Positions 1 through 9,981 of a stretch of DNA of 42,645 nt are shown piece after piece. The DNA is taken from assembly GCF_024448695.1 (NCBI RefSeq), contig NZ_JAMOHY010000027.1, positions 1 through 42,645 on the forward strand, given 5' to 3'. The notes under the pieces are model-generated. The model did not search any database, was not told the origin of the DNA, and saw only the letters and a list, made by a program, of their open reading frames with translations. A program made the translations under genes and the position numbers. The number at the start of each line of letters is the position of its first letter. Within the stretch, counting starts at the first letter, position 1. Origin of the DNA: Stutzerimonas stutzeri (GTDB taxonomy: Bacteria > Pseudomonadota > Gammaproteobacteria > Pseudomonadales > Pseudomonadaceae).

Positions 1-37
1 TGACCATAGATTTTTGTGGCTGACTTTTGTGCAGCCG

Positions 38-853
38 TCAGCGTTTCAGCGAGGGTGTCAGGTGCGGTTGGATCGCAGTCAATACGGCCTTGAAGCATTT
101 GTTGTTGCCGGCGACGATCTGGCCTTTTTCAAGGAAGCCATGACCGCCGGAGAAATCACTGACCAGGCCGCCTGCTTCCTGAATCAGCAGTGCGCCTGCA
201 GCCATGTCCCATTCGGAAAGACCGAATTCCCAGAAGGCGTCGAAGCGACCGGCGGCAACGTAGGCCAGGTCCAGGCTCGCAGCGCCAGCGCGGCGCACAC
301 CGGCGGTCTGGCCGACCAGGCTGCGGAACATGTTGAGGTAGGCGTCCAGGTTGTCCATTTGTCCGTCACGGAACGGGAAGCCGGTGCCCAACAGGGCGCC
401 TTCAAGGCTCTTGCGCGAGCCAACACGCAGCCGGCGGCCATTGAGGGCGGCGCCGCGACCCCGGCTGGCGGTGAATTCTTCCTGGCGGACCGGGTCGATG
501 ATCACGGCATGTTCCAGGCGGCCGCGGTACTTGCAGGCGATGCTGACTGCGTAATGCGGAACGCCGCGCAGGAAGTTGGTGGTGCCATCCAGCGGATCGA
601 TGATCCACAGGTAATCGGCGCCATCACCGGAGCCTTGTGATAGTCCGCTTTCTTCGCCAAGAATGCCGTGGTTCGGATAGGCCTTGCGCAATGCTGTGAT
701 GATGAGTTGTTCGGCGTTGCGGTCGATTTCAGAGACGTAGTCGCGCGCGTCTTTTTCGCTGACCGAGATCACGTCCAGGCGCTCGGTGGAACGAATAATC
801 ATTTCGCCGGCGCTGCGGGCGGCGCGCAGCGCGATATTCAGCATGGGCTGCAT
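38..853 (-). CDS. suhB: Inositol-1-monophosphatase family protein SuhB
   Basis: Mg-dependent, Li-sensitive phosphatase of the inositol monophosphatase family, 271 aa, the usual SuhB length. Metal and substrate motifs are visible: GEES at residues 66-69, DPLDGTTNF at 86-94 (Asp86 and Asp89 as ligands) and a C-terminal EWDMAAG motif. In enterobacteria SuhB also acts with the Nus factors in rRNA antitermination, and in P. aeruginosa it affects virulence regulation; those roles are family knowledge, not visible here. It reads away from trmJ, and an extended -10 promoter lies about 35 bases upstream of its ATG. Only 37 bases follow the stop before the window edge, so I cannot say what is downstream. 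Confidence 0.95.
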   Translation of the reverse strand: MQPMLNIALRAARSAGEMIIRSTERLDVISVSEKDARDYVSEIDRNAEQLIITALRKAYPNHGILGEESGLSQGSGDGADYLWIIDPLDGTTNFLRGVPHYAVSIACKYRGRLEHAVIIDPVRQEEFTASRGRGAALNGRRLRVGSRKSLEGALLGTGFPFRDGQMDNLDAYLNMFRSLVGQTAGVRRAGAASLDLAYVAAGRFDAFWEFGLSEWDMAAGALLIQEAGGLVSDFSGGHGFLEKGQIVAGNNKCFKAVLTAIQPHLTPSLKR

Positions 854-888
854 CGATCAAATACCTGGTCGTTTAAAGAAAGCCGCAA

Positions 889-897
889 ATTCTAGCA
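889..897 (-). promoter_or_regulatory. Candidate extended -10 promoter of suhB
   Basis: On the minus strand the sequence reads TGCTAGAAT: an extended -10 TG motif followed by TAGAAT, five of six matches to TATAAT. It lies about 35 bases before the suhB ATG, leaving room for a short leader. I see no good -35 element, which extended -10 promoters often lack. Confidence 0.45.
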
Positions 898-995
898 GAA
901 AGCATTCGCTATATGTTGTCTGTACCGCAGTTCAATGGCGAAGCAGCGGCTGCTTCCTGTAAGCTTTTGCCTTTGCTTTTGGCCGGGAAGAAACT

Positions 996-1766
996 GTGTC
1001 GCTTCAGAACATTCGCGTGGTGCTGGTCAATACCAGCCACCCTGGCAATATTGGTGGCGCCGCTCGGGCCATGAAGAACATGGGGCTGTCCCGGCTGGTG
1101 CTGGTCGACCCCGAGGACTTTCCCAGTTCCGAGGCGGTGGCGCGGGCGTCGGGCGCAACCGATATCCTCGATGCGGCCCTAGTCGTTGCAACCCTTGAGG
1201 AAGCGCTGGTGGGATGCAGTGTCGTGCTTGGCACCAGTGCGCGTGACCGGCGTATTCCCTGGCCCCTGCTGGACCCTCGCGAGTCGGGTTCGGCCTGTAT
1301 CGAGCAGGCTGAGCAGGGCGGCGAAGTGGCGCTGGTCTTCGGTCGCGAATATGCGGGGCTGACCAACGAAGAGCTGCAACGCTGCCATTACCACGTGCAC
1401 ATTCCCTCGGACCCGCAGTTCAGTTCGCTGAACCTTGCCGCAGCCGTGCAGGTGCTCGCCTACGAAGTGCGCATGGCCTGGCTGGCCGCCCATGACCAGC
1501 CGAGCAAGCAGGAGAAGCTGGAAACCACTTCGCTGCTCAATGCGCAGCCGGTGACAGCCGACGAACTGGAGCATTACTACGGGCATCTTGAACAGACGCT
1601 GATCGATATCGGTTTTCTCGATCCGGCCAAGCCGCGCCATCTGATGCCCCGGTTGCGCAGGCTCTACGGTCGCAGTGGCGTCAGCAAGCTGGAAATGAAC
1701 ATCCTGCGCGGCATCCTGACCGAGACTCAGAAAGCCGTTCGTGGAGAGCCACACAAGCGGAGATAG
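996..1766 (+). CDS. trmJ: tRNA (cytidine/uridine-2'-O-)-methyltransferase TrmJ
   Basis: SPOUT-class methyltransferase that 2'-O-methylates position 32 of certain tRNAs using S-adenosylmethionine. The protein is 256 aa, the normal TrmJ length. The N-terminal SPOUT core carries [16 protein letters not shown] near residues 14-29, and the knot region carries [13 protein letters not shown] and [15 protein letters not shown]. Translation starts at a GTG preceded by GGGAAG; no closer ATG keeps the conserved N-terminus. cysE follows five bases after the stop, and the gene sits upstream of the isc cluster, a conserved arrangement in gammaproteobacteria (formerly yfhQ). Confidence 0.95.
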   Translation: MSLQNIRVVLVNTSHPGNIGGAARAMKNMGLSRLVLVDPEDFPSSEAVARASGATDILDAALVVATLEEALVGCSVVLGTSARDRRIPWPLLDPRESGSACIEQAEQGGEVALVFGREYAGLTNEELQRCHYHVHIPSDPQFSSLNLAAAVQVLAYEVRMAWLAAHDQPSKQEKLETTSLLNAQPVTADELEHYYGHLEQTLIDIGFLDPAKPRHLMPRLRRLYGRSGVSKLEMNILRGILTETQKAVRGEPHKRR

Positions 1767-1771
1767 GATTG

Positions 1772-2548
1772 ATGTTCGAACGCATGCGCGAAGATATCCA
1801 GAGTGTGTTCCATCGTGACCCCGCAGCGCGTAATGCCTTCGAGGTCGTCACGTGCTATCCGGGCCTGCATGCTGTCTGGCTTCATCGGCTGTCCCACTGG
1901 CTGTGGCGCAAGGACTGCAAGTGGCTGGCGCGGATGAATTCCAATCTGGCGCGCTGGCTCACCGGCATAGAAATTCATCCCGGCGCGCAAATCGGGCGGC
2001 GCTTTTTCATCGACCACGGCATGGGTATCGTCATCGGTGAAACCGCCGAGATTGGTGACGATGTGACGCTCTATCACGGGGTGACTCTGGGTGGCACCAG
2101 CTGGAACAAGGGCAAGCGTCACCCGACTCTGGAGGATGGCGTAATCGTCGGTGCGGGCGCGAAGATTCTCGGGCCGTTCACGGTCGGTGCGGGCGCCAAG
2201 GTCGGTTCCAATGCGGTGGTGACCCGCGAGGTTCCGGCGGGGGCGACTGCAGTAGGCATTCCCGGAAAGATCATCATCAAGTCCGATGATGCCCAGGAGG
2301 CCAAGCGCAAGGCGATGGCCGAGAAGATTGGCTTCGATGCCTATGGTGTCAGTGAGGACATGCCAGACCCTGTGGCCCGTGCAATCGGGCAGTTGCTCGA
2401 TCATGTGCAGGCGGTGGAGGCGCGCATGGAGGAAATGGGGCAGGCGCTTGCCGCATTGGGCAGCGATTACTGTGCCAGAGAGATGCCTTCGCTGCGTGAA
2501 GAGGATTTCGCCGAAATCAAGGACGAGGGCGAAGGGCCGCGTACCTGA
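1772..2548 (+). CDS. cysE: Serine O-acetyltransferase CysE
   Basis: Transfers acetyl from acetyl-CoA to L-serine to give O-acetylserine, the precursor of cysteine. The protein is 258 aa. The helical N-terminal domain ([18 protein letters not shown]) is followed by a left-handed beta-helix of hexapeptide repeats, roughly residues 65-190, including the [20 protein letters not shown] region with its catalytic histidine. I chose the ATG at 1772 over the in-frame TTG at 1769 because it restores the usual family N-terminus and suits the AGGA at 1765-1768. It lies five bases after trmJ and just upstream of iscR. Cysteine is the sulfur donor for IscS, so this placement links cysteine supply to Fe-S assembly. 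Confidence 0.95.
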   Translation: MFERMREDIQSVFHRDPAARNAFEVVTCYPGLHAVWLHRLSHWLWRKDCKWLARMNSNLARWLTGIEIHPGAQIGRRFFIDHGMGIVIGETAEIGDDVTLYHGVTLGGTSWNKGKRHPTLEDGVIVGAGAKILGPFTVGAGAKVGSNAVVTREVPAGATAVGIPGKIIIKSDDAQEAKRKAMAEKIGFDAYGVSEDMPDPVARAIGQLLDHVQAVEARMEEMGQALAALGSDYCAREMPSLREEDFAEIKDEGEGPRT

Positions 2549-2648
2549 TGGCGGGGTGGATGCGAGCTGGTATGATGCGGTCTGGTTGAGTTGTGCTTCG
2601 CCGAAAGCGGTTGTTCTGCCGGAAAGGTTGAGTAAATTAAAGGGTCAT

Positions 2649-2673
2649 ATAGTTGATCTAAATACTCGGGTAT
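2649..2673 (+). promoter_or_regulatory. Candidate IscR type-1 operator
   Basis: The 25 bases starting ATAGTTGATC and ending CTCGGGTAT match the E. coli type-1 IscR consensus (ATASYYGACTRWWWYAGTCRRSTAT) at 21 of 25 positions by my own alignment, including both outer half-site ends. The site overlaps the -35 element and spacer of the promoter before iscR, the position expected for repression by [2Fe-2S]-IscR. This would give autoregulation of the isc operon. Confidence 0.75.
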
Positions 2674-2681
2674 TGCATACT
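2653..2681 (+). promoter_or_regulatory. Promoter of the isc operon
   Basis: A -35 TTGATC at 2653-2658 and a -10 CATACT at 2676-2681 are separated by exactly 17 bases. Transcription would start near 2688, about 25 bases before the iscR ATG. The -35 lies inside the IscR operator, so holo-IscR binding should occlude RNA polymerase. Confidence 0.6.
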
Positions 2682-2712
2682 TGCGTCAAACCTTGATGCT
2701 TGGTGCAAACCG

Positions 2713-3204
2713 ATGCGATTGACTACCAAAGGCCGTTACGCCGTAACCGCGATGCTTGACCTGGCGCTTCATGCGCAGCAGGGTCCTGTCTCACTTGCGG
2801 ACATATCCGAACGCCAGGGTATTTCGCTTTCCTATCTCGAACAGCTGTTCGCCAAGCTGCGCCGTGGCAGCCTGGTCAGTAGTGTTCGCGGGCCAGGTGG
2901 CGGCTATCAGCTGTCCCGTGCCATGGCCGACATACAGGTCGTGCAGGTGATCGACGCGGTCAACGAGTCCGTTGATGCCACGCGCTGTCAGGGGCTTGGC
3001 GATTGCCACTCGGGCGATACCTGCCTGACCCACCACCTCTGGTGTGACCTGAGTCAGCAGATTCACGAATTCCTCAGTGGCATCAGCCTGGCCGATCTGG
3101 TCAATCGGCGTGAGGTCCAGGAGGTGGCGTTGCGGCAGAATATGCGTCATGCCAATGGCCAAGCGCCGCAGCTCGACAAGATTGAAGCGTCCGCCATCGA
3201 ATGA
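2713..3204 (+). CDS. iscR: Fe-S cluster assembly transcriptional regulator IscR
   Basis: Rrf2-family winged-helix regulator that senses Fe-S status and represses the isc operon when it carries a [2Fe-2S] cluster. The protein is 163 aa. The DNA-binding domain occupies about residues 1-70 and includes [20 protein letters not shown]. The cluster ligands are all present: Cys92, Cys98, Cys104 and His107, the same numbering as E. coli IscR. An IscR type-1 site overlaps its own promoter. It is the first gene of the isc cluster, 30 bases before iscS. Confidence 0.97.
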   Translation: MRLTTKGRYAVTAMLDLALHAQQGPVSLADISERQGISLSYLEQLFAKLRRGSLVSSVRGPGGGYQLSRAMADIQVVQVIDAVNESVDATRCQGLGDCHSGDTCLTHHLWCDLSQQIHEFLSGISLADLVNRREVQEVALRQNMRHANGQAPQLDKIEASAIE

Positions 3205-3234
3205 TCCGGGCGACAGCCGAATAGGAGATACCTG

Positions 3235-4449
3235 ATGAAACTGCCGATTTACCTGGACTACTCCGCTACCACGCCGGTCGATCCACGTGTGGCCGATAAG
3301 ATGATTGAGTGCCTGACTGCCGACGGAAATTTTGGCAATCCGGCTTCGCGTTCCCATGCGTTTGGCTGGAAGGCTGAAGAAGCGGTAGAGAATGCGCGTC
3401 GCCAGGTGGCCGAACTGGTCAATGCCGATCCGCGCGAGATTGTCTGGACTTCCGGCGCGACCGAATCCGACAACCTCGCGATCAAGGGTGTTGCCCACTT
3501 CTATGCGTCCAAGGGCAAGCATATTGTCACCAGCAAGATCGAACACAAGGCGGTACTCGATACCACCCGCCAACTTGAGCGCGAAGGATTTGAGGTCACC
3601 TACCTCGACCCGACTACCGATGGTCTGATCACGCCGGCCATGGTCGAAGCTGCGTTGCGCGACGATACGGTGCTGGTTTCGATCATGCACGTGAACAACG
3701 AGATCGGCACCGTCAATGACATCGCCGCCATTGGTGAGCTGACCCGCTCACGTGGTGTGCTGTTCCATGTCGATGCAGCGCAGTCGACCGGCAAGGTGGA
3801 GATCGACCTGGAGACGCTGAAGGTTGACCTGATGTCCTTCTCCGCACACAAGACCTACGGCCCCAAGGGCGTCGGTGCCCTCTACGTTCGCCGCAAGCCG
3901 CGGGTGCGTCTCGAAGCGCAGATGCACGGTGGCGGACACGAGCGCGGCATGCGTTCGGGTACCCTCGCGGCGCATCAGTCTGTCGGCATGGGTGAGGCCT
4001 TCCGTATTGCCAAGGAGGAAATGGCGGCGGAAAACGAGCGTATTCGTGCGCTGCGCGACCGTTTCTTCAAGCAGGTCGAGCATCTCGAGGAGCTGTACGT
4101 CAACGGCAGCATGACGGCACGTGTGCCGCACAACCTCAATCTCAGCTTCAATTATGTGGAAGGCGAGTCGTTGATCATGGCGCTCAAGGACTTGGCCGTT
4201 TCGTCCGGCTCGGCCTGTACTTCCGCTTCGCTGGAGCCGTCCTACGTGCTTCGTGCCCTTGGTCGCAACGACGAACTGGCGCACAGTTCTATCCGCTTCA
4301 CTTTCGGACGCTTCACCACTGAAGAAGAAGTCGACTATGCCGCGCAGAAGGTCAGCGAGGCCGTCACCAAACTGCGTGAACTTTCACCTTTGTGGGACAT
4401 GTTCAAGGACGGCGTCGACCTTTCCACGGTCGAGTGGGCGGCCCACTAA
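3235..4449 (+). CDS. iscS: Cysteine desulfurase IscS
   Basis: PLP enzyme that removes sulfur from cysteine as a persulfide and passes it to IscU and other acceptors such as tRNA thiolation enzymes. It is 404 aa, the standard length. The PLP lysine is Lys206 in [10 protein letters not shown] and the persulfide-forming cysteine is Cys328 in [10 protein letters not shown], both at canonical positions. The start is the ATG after AGGAGATACCTG. It lies between iscR and iscU in the isc operon. Confidence 0.98.
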   Translation: MKLPIYLDYSATTPVDPRVADKMIECLTADGNFGNPASRSHAFGWKAEEAVENARRQVAELVNADPREIVWTSGATESDNLAIKGVAHFYASKGKHIVTSKIEHKAVLDTTRQLEREGFEVTYLDPTTDGLITPAMVEAALRDDTVLVSIMHVNNEIGTVNDIAAIGELTRSRGVLFHVDAAQSTGKVEIDLETLKVDLMSFSAHKTYGPKGVGALYVRRKPRVRLEAQMHGGGHERGMRSGTLAAHQSVGMGEAFRIAKEEMAAENERIRALRDRFFKQVEHLEELYVNGSMTARVPHNLNLSFNYVEGESLIMALKDLAVSSGSACTSASLEPSYVLRALGRNDELAHSSIRFTFGRFTTEEEVDYAAQKVSEAVTKLRELSPLWDMFKDGVDLSTVEWAAH

Positions 4450-4491
4450 GCCGCTGCACCGCGCATAGTCAGAATCAACGAGGATTGCACC

Positions 4492-4884
4492 ATGGCATAC
4501 AGTGAAAAGGTCATCGACCACTACGAAAACCCCCGCAACGTCGGCAAGTTCGACGCAGAGGACCCTTCCATCGGCACCGGTATGGTCGGCGCGCCGGCCT
4601 GCGGTGACGTGATGCGTCTGCAGATCAAGGTCAACGAGCAGGGCGTCATCGAAGATGCCAAGTTCAAGACCTACGGTTGTGGCTCGGCAATCGCTTCCAG
4701 CTCCCTCGCCACCGAGTGGATGAAGGGCAAGACCCTCGAAGAAGCCGAAACCATCAAGAACACGCAACTCGCGGAAGAGTTGGCCCTGCCGCCAGTGAAG
4801 ATTCACTGCTCGGTGCTGGCCGAGGACGCTATCAAGGCCGCCGTTCGCGATTATCGTGAGAAGAAAGGCCTGCCCCAGGCATAA
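4492..4884 (+). CDS. iscU: Fe-S cluster scaffold protein IscU
   Basis: Scaffold on which the [2Fe-2S] cluster is built before transfer by the HscA/HscB chaperones. It is 130 aa. Cluster residues Cys37, Asp39, Cys63, His105 and Cys106 are all present, as is the LPPVK motif at 99-103 that HscA recognises. It receives sulfur from IscS, encoded 42 bases upstream, and iscA follows after 15 bases. Confidence 0.98.
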   Translation: MAYSEKVIDHYENPRNVGKFDAEDPSIGTGMVGAPACGDVMRLQIKVNEQGVIEDAKFKTYGCGSAIASSSLATEWMKGKTLEEAETIKNTQLAEELALPPVKIHCSVLAEDAIKAAVRDYREKKGLPQA

Positions 4885-4899
4885 GCGGAGGAGGTATCG

Positions 4900-5223
4900 A
4901 TGGCTATCAGTATGACGACTGCCGCCGCCGATCACGTGCGTCGCTCTCTCGAAGGGCGTGGCAAAGGCGTCGGGGTCAGGCTGGGTGTGCGCACCACGGG
5001 CTGTTCCGGCCTCGCCTACGTGCTTGAGTTCGTCGATGAGGCGGCTGCCGAGGATGCGGTTTTCGACAATCACGGCGTCAAGATCATCATCGACCCGAAG
5101 AGCCTCGTCTATCTTGACGGCACAGAGCTCGATTTCGTTCGTGAAGGCCTCAACGAGGGCTTCAAGTTCAACAACCCCAACGTGCGCGGTGAATGTGGCT
5201 GCGGCGAGAGCTTCAATATCTGA
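4900..5223 (+). CDS. iscA: Iron-sulfur cluster assembly protein IscA
   Basis: A-type carrier that hands Fe-S clusters to target apoproteins, chiefly in [4Fe-4S] maturation. The protein is 107 aa with the three ligand cysteines at Cys35 (TTGCSG) and Cys99 and Cys101 (ECGCGESF), exactly the family pattern. A strong GGAGGAG ribosome site precedes the ATG. hscB begins seven bases after its stop. Confidence 0.97.
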   Translation: MAISMTTAAADHVRRSLEGRGKGVGVRLGVRTTGCSGLAYVLEFVDEAAAEDAVFDNHGVKIIIDPKSLVYLDGTELDFVREGLNEGFKFNNPNVRGECGCGESFNI

Positions 5224-5230
5224 GGGCGCC

Positions 5231-5752
5231 GTGGGTATTCCCTGTCATTACGCGCTGTTCGAGTTGCAGCCGGCATTCGATCTTGATCTGGACATGCTGT
5301 CGTCGCGTTATCGCGAGCTGGCACGCAAGGTTCATCCCGACCGGTTCGCTGATGGTAGTGAGCTGGAGCAGCGGCGAGCGGTTGAAGAGTCAGCCAATCT
5401 GAACGAGGCCTACCAGACCCTGAAAAGCCCTTCGCGGCGCGCTCGTTACCTGCTTGCGCTGCAGGGGCAGGACATGCCCCTTGAAGCGACCGTCCAGGAT
5501 CCGGAGTTCCTTCTGCAGCAGATGCAATGGCGTGAAGAACTGGAAGAGCTGCAGGACGAGGCCGATGTGGCGGGCGTCATGACGTTCAAGGCTCGCCTCA
5601 AGGCCGCCCTGCAGGACATCAATGAAGCCTTCTCCCGTACCTGGCAGGACCCTGCGCATCGCGAGGAAGCAGAGCGGCTGGTCCGCCGTATGCAGTTTCT
5701 CGACAAGCTGTCCCAGGAAGTGCGCCTGCTGGAAGAGCGCCTCGACGATTAA
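5231..5752 (+). CDS. hscB: Co-chaperone HscB
   Basis: J-domain co-chaperone that binds IscU and stimulates the ATPase of HscA. I take the GTG at 5231, which gives 173 aa beginning [12 protein letters not shown]; the frame is open further upstream but only because it runs antisense-like across iscA in another frame. The J domain fills about residues 4-75 with the HPD tripeptide at 35-37. A C-terminal three-helix region that docks IscU follows. It lies between iscA and hscA, as in other gammaproteobacterial isc operons. Confidence 0.93.
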   Translation: MGIPCHYALFELQPAFDLDLDMLSSRYRELARKVHPDRFADGSELEQRRAVEESANLNEAYQTLKSPSRRARYLLALQGQDMPLEATVQDPEFLLQQMQWREELEELQDEADVAGVMTFKARLKAALQDINEAFSRTWQDPAHREEAERLVRRMQFLDKLSQEVRLLEERLDD

Positions 5753-5793
5753 CCCCGCGTAGCGCCTGGCGCTGCGCCCGATATCAGACAGAC

Positions 5794-7656
5794 ATGGCCT
5801 TACTTCAGATAGCTGAGCCCGGACAAAGCCCGCAACCTCACCAGCGCCGTCTGGCGGTTGGTATTGATCTGGGCACAACCAATTCCCTCGTGGCTGCGTT
5901 GCGTAGCGACATTACCGCACCACTGGCCGATGCTGACGGCGAGGTGATACTGCCTTCGGCCGTGCGTTATCACGCTGATCGTGTCGAAGTGGGGCGGGCG
6001 GCCAAGCAGGCAGCCTCCAGCGATCCGCTAAACACCATTCTGTCGGTCAAGCGCCTGATGGGGCGTGGTGTCGGCGACGTCATGCAGCTGGGTGGCCAGC
6101 TGCCGTATCGCTTCAGCGAAGGCGAGTCGCAGATGCCCTTCATCGAGACGGTGCAGGGGGCGAAAAGTCCGGTGGAGATATCCGCCGAAATCCTCCGGGC
6201 GCTGCGCGAGCGCGCCGAGGCGGCACTTGGTGGTGAGCTGGTGGGTGCGGTGATCACCGTGCCGGCGTATTTCGACGATGCGCAACGGCAGGCGACCAAG
6301 GATGCCGCCCGTCTGGCCAATCTCAATGTACTGCGCCTGCTCAACGAGCCGACCGCTGCAGCTGTGGCCTATGGTCTTGACCGCCAGGCCGAGGGTGTCG
6401 TGGCCATCTATGACCTGGGTGGCGGGACTTTTGATATATCCATTCTGCGCCTGACCAAGGGTGTATTCGAAGTGTTGGCCACCGGCGGTGATACGGCGCT
6501 GGGTGGTGATGACTTCGATCATGCAATTGCCAGCTGGATTCTGACTCAGGCCTGTGCTTCGTCAGATCTGGCTCCGGGTGCGCAGCGTGAAGTGCTCAAG
6601 CTAGCCTGTGATGCCAAGGAGCGACTCACCGCTGAAGAATCTGTCGAGCTGAAGTATGCCGATTGGCAGGGGGTTTTGACGCGGACGATTTTCCACGAAC
6701 TGATCGATCCGCTGATCGCCCGCAGTCTTAAGTCCTGCCGTCGTGCGCTGCGCGACTCGGCGGTCGAACTGGAAGACGTTCACGCGGTGGTGATGGTTGG
6801 CGGTTCGACGCGGGTTCCGCGTGTGCGTGAGCGGGTGGGCGAGATGTTCGGTCGCCAGCCGTTGACCGATATCGATCCTGATGAGGTGGTGGCCATCGGT
6901 GCCGCGATCCAGGCCGAAACCCTGGCGGGCAACAACCGTGATGGCGAAGAGTTGCTGTTGCTGGACGTTATTCCTCTGTCGCTGGGCCTGGAGACCATGG
7001 GTGGACTGATGGAAAAGATCATCCCGCGCAATACCACCATCCCGGTCGCGCGTGCGCAGGAATTCACCACCTATAAAGATGGCCAGTCGGCCATGATGAT
7101 TCATGTCCTGCAGGGCGAGCGCGAGTTGATCGCCGACTGCCGCTCACTGGCGCGCTTCGAACTGCGTGGCATTCCGCCCATGGTCGCTGGAGCGGCGAAG
7201 ATTCGCGTCACCTTCCAGGTCGATGCCGACGGGCTGCTCAGTGTCTCCGCCCGCGAGCTTGCGTCGGGTGTCGAGTCGAGCATTCAGGTCAAGCCTTCCT
7301 ACGGGCTGACTGATGGCGAGATCGCGCGGATGCTCGAAGACTCCTTCCGCAAGGCGGGCGAAGACAAGGTCGCTCGTGCGCTGCGTGAACAGTTGGTTGA
7401 TGCCCAGCGTTTGCTCGAAGCGGTCGAGACTGCATTGGCGGCGGATGGCGAGCGTTTGCTCAGTCAGGAAGAGCGTGGCGCGATCATGCTGCAGATGCAG
7501 GCCTTGCGTGACTTGCTCGACAGTCAGGATGGCCTTGTCATCGAGCGGCAGATCAAGCGCCTCAGCCAGATTACCGATGCCTTCGCAGCGCGCCGCCTGG
7601 ACTCAACCGTCAAGGCCGCACTGGCCGGACGGCAGCTCAACGATATCGAGGAATGA
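5794..7656 (+). CDS. hscA: Fe-S assembly Hsp70 chaperone HscA
   Basis: Specialised Hsp70 that binds the LPPVK motif of IscU and drives cluster release using ATP. It is 620 aa. The nucleotide-binding domain starts with [11 protein letters not shown] at about residue 22, with later Hsp70 signatures [14 protein letters not shown] and [15 protein letters not shown]. The substrate-binding domain starts near residue 395. Its stop overlaps a possible fdx start in an ATGA, and hscB ends 41 bases upstream. Confidence 0.97.
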   Translation: MALLQIAEPGQSPQPHQRRLAVGIDLGTTNSLVAALRSDITAPLADADGEVILPSAVRYHADRVEVGRAAKQAASSDPLNTILSVKRLMGRGVGDVMQLGGQLPYRFSEGESQMPFIETVQGAKSPVEISAEILRALRERAEAALGGELVGAVITVPAYFDDAQRQATKDAARLANLNVLRLLNEPTAAAVAYGLDRQAEGVVAIYDLGGGTFDISILRLTKGVFEVLATGGDTALGGDDFDHAIASWILTQACASSDLAPGAQREVLKLACDAKERLTAEESVELKYADWQGVLTRTIFHELIDPLIARSLKSCRRALRDSAVELEDVHAVVMVGGSTRVPRVRERVGEMFGRQPLTDIDPDEVVAIGAAIQAETLAGNNRDGEELLLLDVIPLSLGLETMGGLMEKIIPRNTTIPVARAQEFTTYKDGQSAMMIHVLQGERELIADCRSLARFELRGIPPMVAGAAKIRVTFQVDADGLLSVSARELASGVESSIQVKPSYGLTDGEIARMLEDSFRKAGEDKVARALREQLVDAQRLLEAVETALAADGERLLSQEERGAIMLQMQALRDLLDSQDGLVIERQIKRLSQITDAFAARRLDSTVKAALAGRQLNDIEE

Positions 7657-7661
7657 CCCAG

Positions 7662-8000
7662 ATGCCGCAGATTGTTTTCCTGCCCCATGCAGACCATTGT
7701 CCGGAGGGGGCGGTAGTAGAAGCCCGGGTTGGCGAAACCGTGCTGGATGCCGCGCTGCGCAGTGGCATCGATATCGAGCACGCCTGTGAGAAATCCTGTG
7801 CCTGCACCACCTGTCACGTCGTAATTCGCGAAGGCTTCGCTTCGCTGGAAGCTTCCGACGAGCTGGAAGACGACATGCTGGACAAGGCCTGGGGCCTGGA
7901 GCCTGACTCACGGCTGTCCTGTCAGGCTGTCGTGGCTAACGCCGATCTGGTGGTGGAGATCCCCAAATACACCATCAACCAGGTTTCCGAAGGCCATTGA
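7662..8000 (+). CDS. fdx: ISC-type [2Fe-2S] ferredoxin
   Basis: Adrenodoxin-like ferredoxin that supplies electrons to Fe-S cluster assembly. From the ATG at 7662 it is 112 aa, beginning MPQIVFLPHADHCPEG. Cluster ligands are Cys42, Cys48, Cys51 and Cys87, identical in number to the E. coli protein; Cys46 is the extra non-ligand cysteine. An ATG at 7653 overlapping the hscA stop would add three residues (MTQ); I prefer 7662 because it gives the family N-terminus. Confidence 0.93.
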   Translation: MPQIVFLPHADHCPEGAVVEARVGETVLDAALRSGIDIEHACEKSCACTTCHVVIREGFASLEASDELEDDMLDKAWGLEPDSRLSCQAVVANADLVVEIPKYTINQVSEGH

Positions 8001-8016
8001 AGGCGAGGGCATCATA

Positions 8017-8214
8017 ATGAGTCTCAAATGGGCGGATGTGCTGGATATCGCCATCGAGCTTGCCGAAACCAGGCCGGACGTTGATCCGCGCTACGTCAAC
8101 TTCGTCGACCTGCACCGCTGGGTGGTCGAGCTGCCAGAGTTTTCCGATGATCCGGCGCGCGGTGGCGAGAAGGTTCTCGAAGCCATTCAGGCGGCCTGGA
8201 TAGAAGAAGCCTAG
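8017..8214 (+). CDS. iscX: Fe-S assembly accessory protein IscX
   Basis: Small acidic protein (65 aa) that binds IscS and iron and tunes cluster assembly speed. The sequence contains the family pattern LKWADVLDIAIEL and DPRYVNFVDLHRWV, with acidic patches near the C-terminus. It is the last gene of the isc operon, 16 bases after fdx, with GAGGGC as ribosome site. The next gene, ndk, has its own -10 element, so the operon probably ends here. Confidence 0.95.
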   Translation: MSLKWADVLDIAIELAETRPDVDPRYVNFVDLHRWVVELPEFSDDPARGGEKVLEAIQAAWIEEA

Positions 8215-8317
8215 ACGGCGGCTTCGAGCCATGACCTGCGGCCGCGGCGTTCGGCCCGGTCTGCACTGATTCTCTTGAAGCGTGTGGCTGCCCTTATATT
8301 TTGCTTCCCGACCCGCG

Positions 8318-8323
8318 TATAAT
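8318..8323 (+). promoter_or_regulatory. ndk: Candidate ndk promoter (-10 element)
   Basis: A perfect TATAAT sits 47 bases before the ndk ATG, preceded by GCG. The hexamer 17 bases upstream (TATATT at 8295-8300) is a poor -35. The perfect -10 and the 156-base gap after iscX suggest a separate ndk promoter. Confidence 0.5.
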
Positions 8324-8370
8324 CCGCGGGTTTACTTGTTTGCTTTAAACCCACCAGACTGGAGCTTCAC

Positions 8371-8802
8371 ATGGCCCTGCAACGTACCTTCTCCATCATC
8401 AAGCCTGACGCTGTCGCCAAGAACGTCGTCGGCGAAATCACCACCCGTTTCGAGAAGGCCGGCCTGCGCGTCGTCGCTTCCAAGATGGTTCAACTGTCCG
8501 AGCGCGAAGCAGGCGGTTTCTACGCTGAGCACAGCGAGCGCGGTTTCTTCAAGGATCTGGTTGCCTTCATGGTTTCCGGTCCGGTCATCGTTCAGGTTCT
8601 GGAAGGCGAAGATGCCATTGCCAAGAACCGTGAACTGATGGGTGCTACCAACCCCAAGGAAGCTGCTGCAGGCACCATCCGTGCCGATTTCGCCGTCTCC
8701 ATCGACGAGAACGCCGTACACGGTTCGGACTCCGAAGCCTCCGCTGCTCGCGAAATCGCCTACTTCTTCGCTCAAACCGAAGTCTGTGCGCGCATTCGCT
8801 GA
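8371..8802 (+). CDS. ndk: Nucleoside diphosphate kinase
   Basis: Transfers the gamma phosphate between nucleoside triphosphates and diphosphates through a phosphohistidine. The 143-aa length is standard. The catalytic His117 sits in ENAVHGSDS, and [12 protein letters not shown] lies at the N-terminus. The gene starts the run ndk-rlmN-pilF-rodZ-ispG-hisS-yfgM-bamB, where gaps are small or genes overlap, so read-through from its promoter is likely. Confidence 0.98.
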   Translation: MALQRTFSIIKPDAVAKNVVGEITTRFEKAGLRVVASKMVQLSEREAGGFYAEHSERGFFKDLVAFMVSGPVIVQVLEGEDAIAKNRELMGATNPKEAAAGTIRADFAVSIDENAVHGSDSEASAAREIAYFFAQTEVCARIR

Positions 8803-8818
8803 GTGACAGGTGAATTCC

Positions 8819-9967
8819 ATGATTGCCACGACTGCCAAAGTCAATCTGCTGGGGCTGACCCAGCCACAGCTGGAAAGCTTCTTCGAGTCCATCGGGGAGA
8901 AGCGCTTTCGTGCCGGTCAGGTGATGAAATGGATTCACCACTTTGGCGTCGATGATTTCGATGCCATGAGTAACATCGGCAAGGCCTTGCGCGAAAAGCT
9001 CAAGGCTTGTGCCGAGATACGCGGCCCGGAAGTGGTCAGTGAGGACATTTCCAGCGACGGCACTCGCAAATGGGTGGTTCGTGTCGCTTCGGGCAGTTGT
9101 GTCGAAACTGTTTATATTCCCCAGGGAGGCCGTGGCACGCTGTGCGTTTCCTCCCAGGCGGGCTGTGCGCTGGATTGCAGTTTCTGCTCCACCGGCAAAC
9201 AGGGCTTCAACAGCAACCTCACCGCAGCCGAAGTGATAGGCCAGGTGTGGATTGCCAGCAAATCCTTCGGCAGCGTTCCGGCCAAGGTCGATCGCGCCAT
9301 CACCAATGTGGTGATGATGGGCATGGGCGAGCCGCTGCTCAATTTCGATAATGTCGTCGCCGCCATGCACATCATGATGGACGATCTCGGCTACGGGATT
9401 TCAAAGCGCAAGGTGACGCTCTCGACATCCGGCGTGGTGCCGATGATCGACGAGCTGTCCAAGGTCATCGATGTGTCACTGGCCTTGTCGCTGCACGCAC
9501 CGAACGATGAGCTGCGTGACCAGTTGGTGCCGATCAACAAGAAGTATCCGCTGAAAATGCTCCTGGCTTCCTGCCAGAACTATATTTCCAGCCTGGGCGA
9601 GAAGCGTGTTCTCACCATCGAATACACCCTTTTGCAGGGGATCAATGATCAACCCGAACATGCCGAGCAGATGATCGAGCTGCTGGCGAAGATACCTTGC
9701 AAAATCAACCTGATTCCCTTTAATCCATTCCCTCATTCGGGATATGAGCGCCCCAGCAACAACGCCATCCGGCGTTTTCAGGACATCCTGCATAAAGCCG
9801 GGCACAATGTGACGGTGCGCACCACGCGGGGTGAGGATATCGATGCAGCCTGCGGCCAACTGGTTGGGCAGGTGATGGATCGGACACGCCGAAGCGAGCG
9901 TTACATCGCTGTGCGTGAATTGCAGTCCGAATCCGGTGCGGCGCCCATTGCCACAAATCGATCCTGA
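8819..9967 (+). CDS. rlmN: Dual-specificity 23S rRNA/tRNA methyltransferase RlmN
   Basis: Radical-SAM enzyme that makes 2-methyladenosine at A2503 of 23S rRNA and at A37 of some tRNAs. From the ATG at 8819 it is 382 aa. The CxxxCxxC cluster motif is Cys116, Cys120, Cys123 ([12 protein letters not shown]), followed by [14 protein letters not shown]. The C-terminal mechanistic cysteine is Cys345 in AACGQL. I prefer 8819 to the GTG at 8810 because ACAGGTG gives a well-spaced ribosome site. It needs a [4Fe-4S] cluster, so it depends on the isc operon nearby. Confidence 0.96.
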   Translation: MIATTAKVNLLGLTQPQLESFFESIGEKRFRAGQVMKWIHHFGVDDFDAMSNIGKALREKLKACAEIRGPEVVSEDISSDGTRKWVVRVASGSCVETVYIPQGGRGTLCVSSQAGCALDCSFCSTGKQGFNSNLTAAEVIGQVWIASKSFGSVPAKVDRAITNVVMMGMGEPLLNFDNVVAAMHIMMDDLGYGISKRKVTLSTSGVVPMIDELSKVIDVSLALSLHAPNDELRDQLVPINKKYPLKMLLASCQNYISSLGEKRVLTIEYTLLQGINDQPEHAEQMIELLAKIPCKINLIPFNPFPHSGYERPSNNAIRRFQDILHKAGHNVTVRTTRGEDIDAACGQLVGQVMDRTRRSERYIAVRELQSESGAAPIATNRS

Positions 9968-9981
9968 GGGGGATGCTACTG

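Noticed and set aside
1..37. Terminator for suhB at the left edge
   Set aside because: GGCTG/CAGCC can pair, but on the minus strand it is followed by A residues rather than T, so it does not fit an intrinsic terminator.
14..640. Plus-strand 208-aa frame over suhB
   Set aside because: Antisense to a complete inositol monophosphatase with intact motifs.
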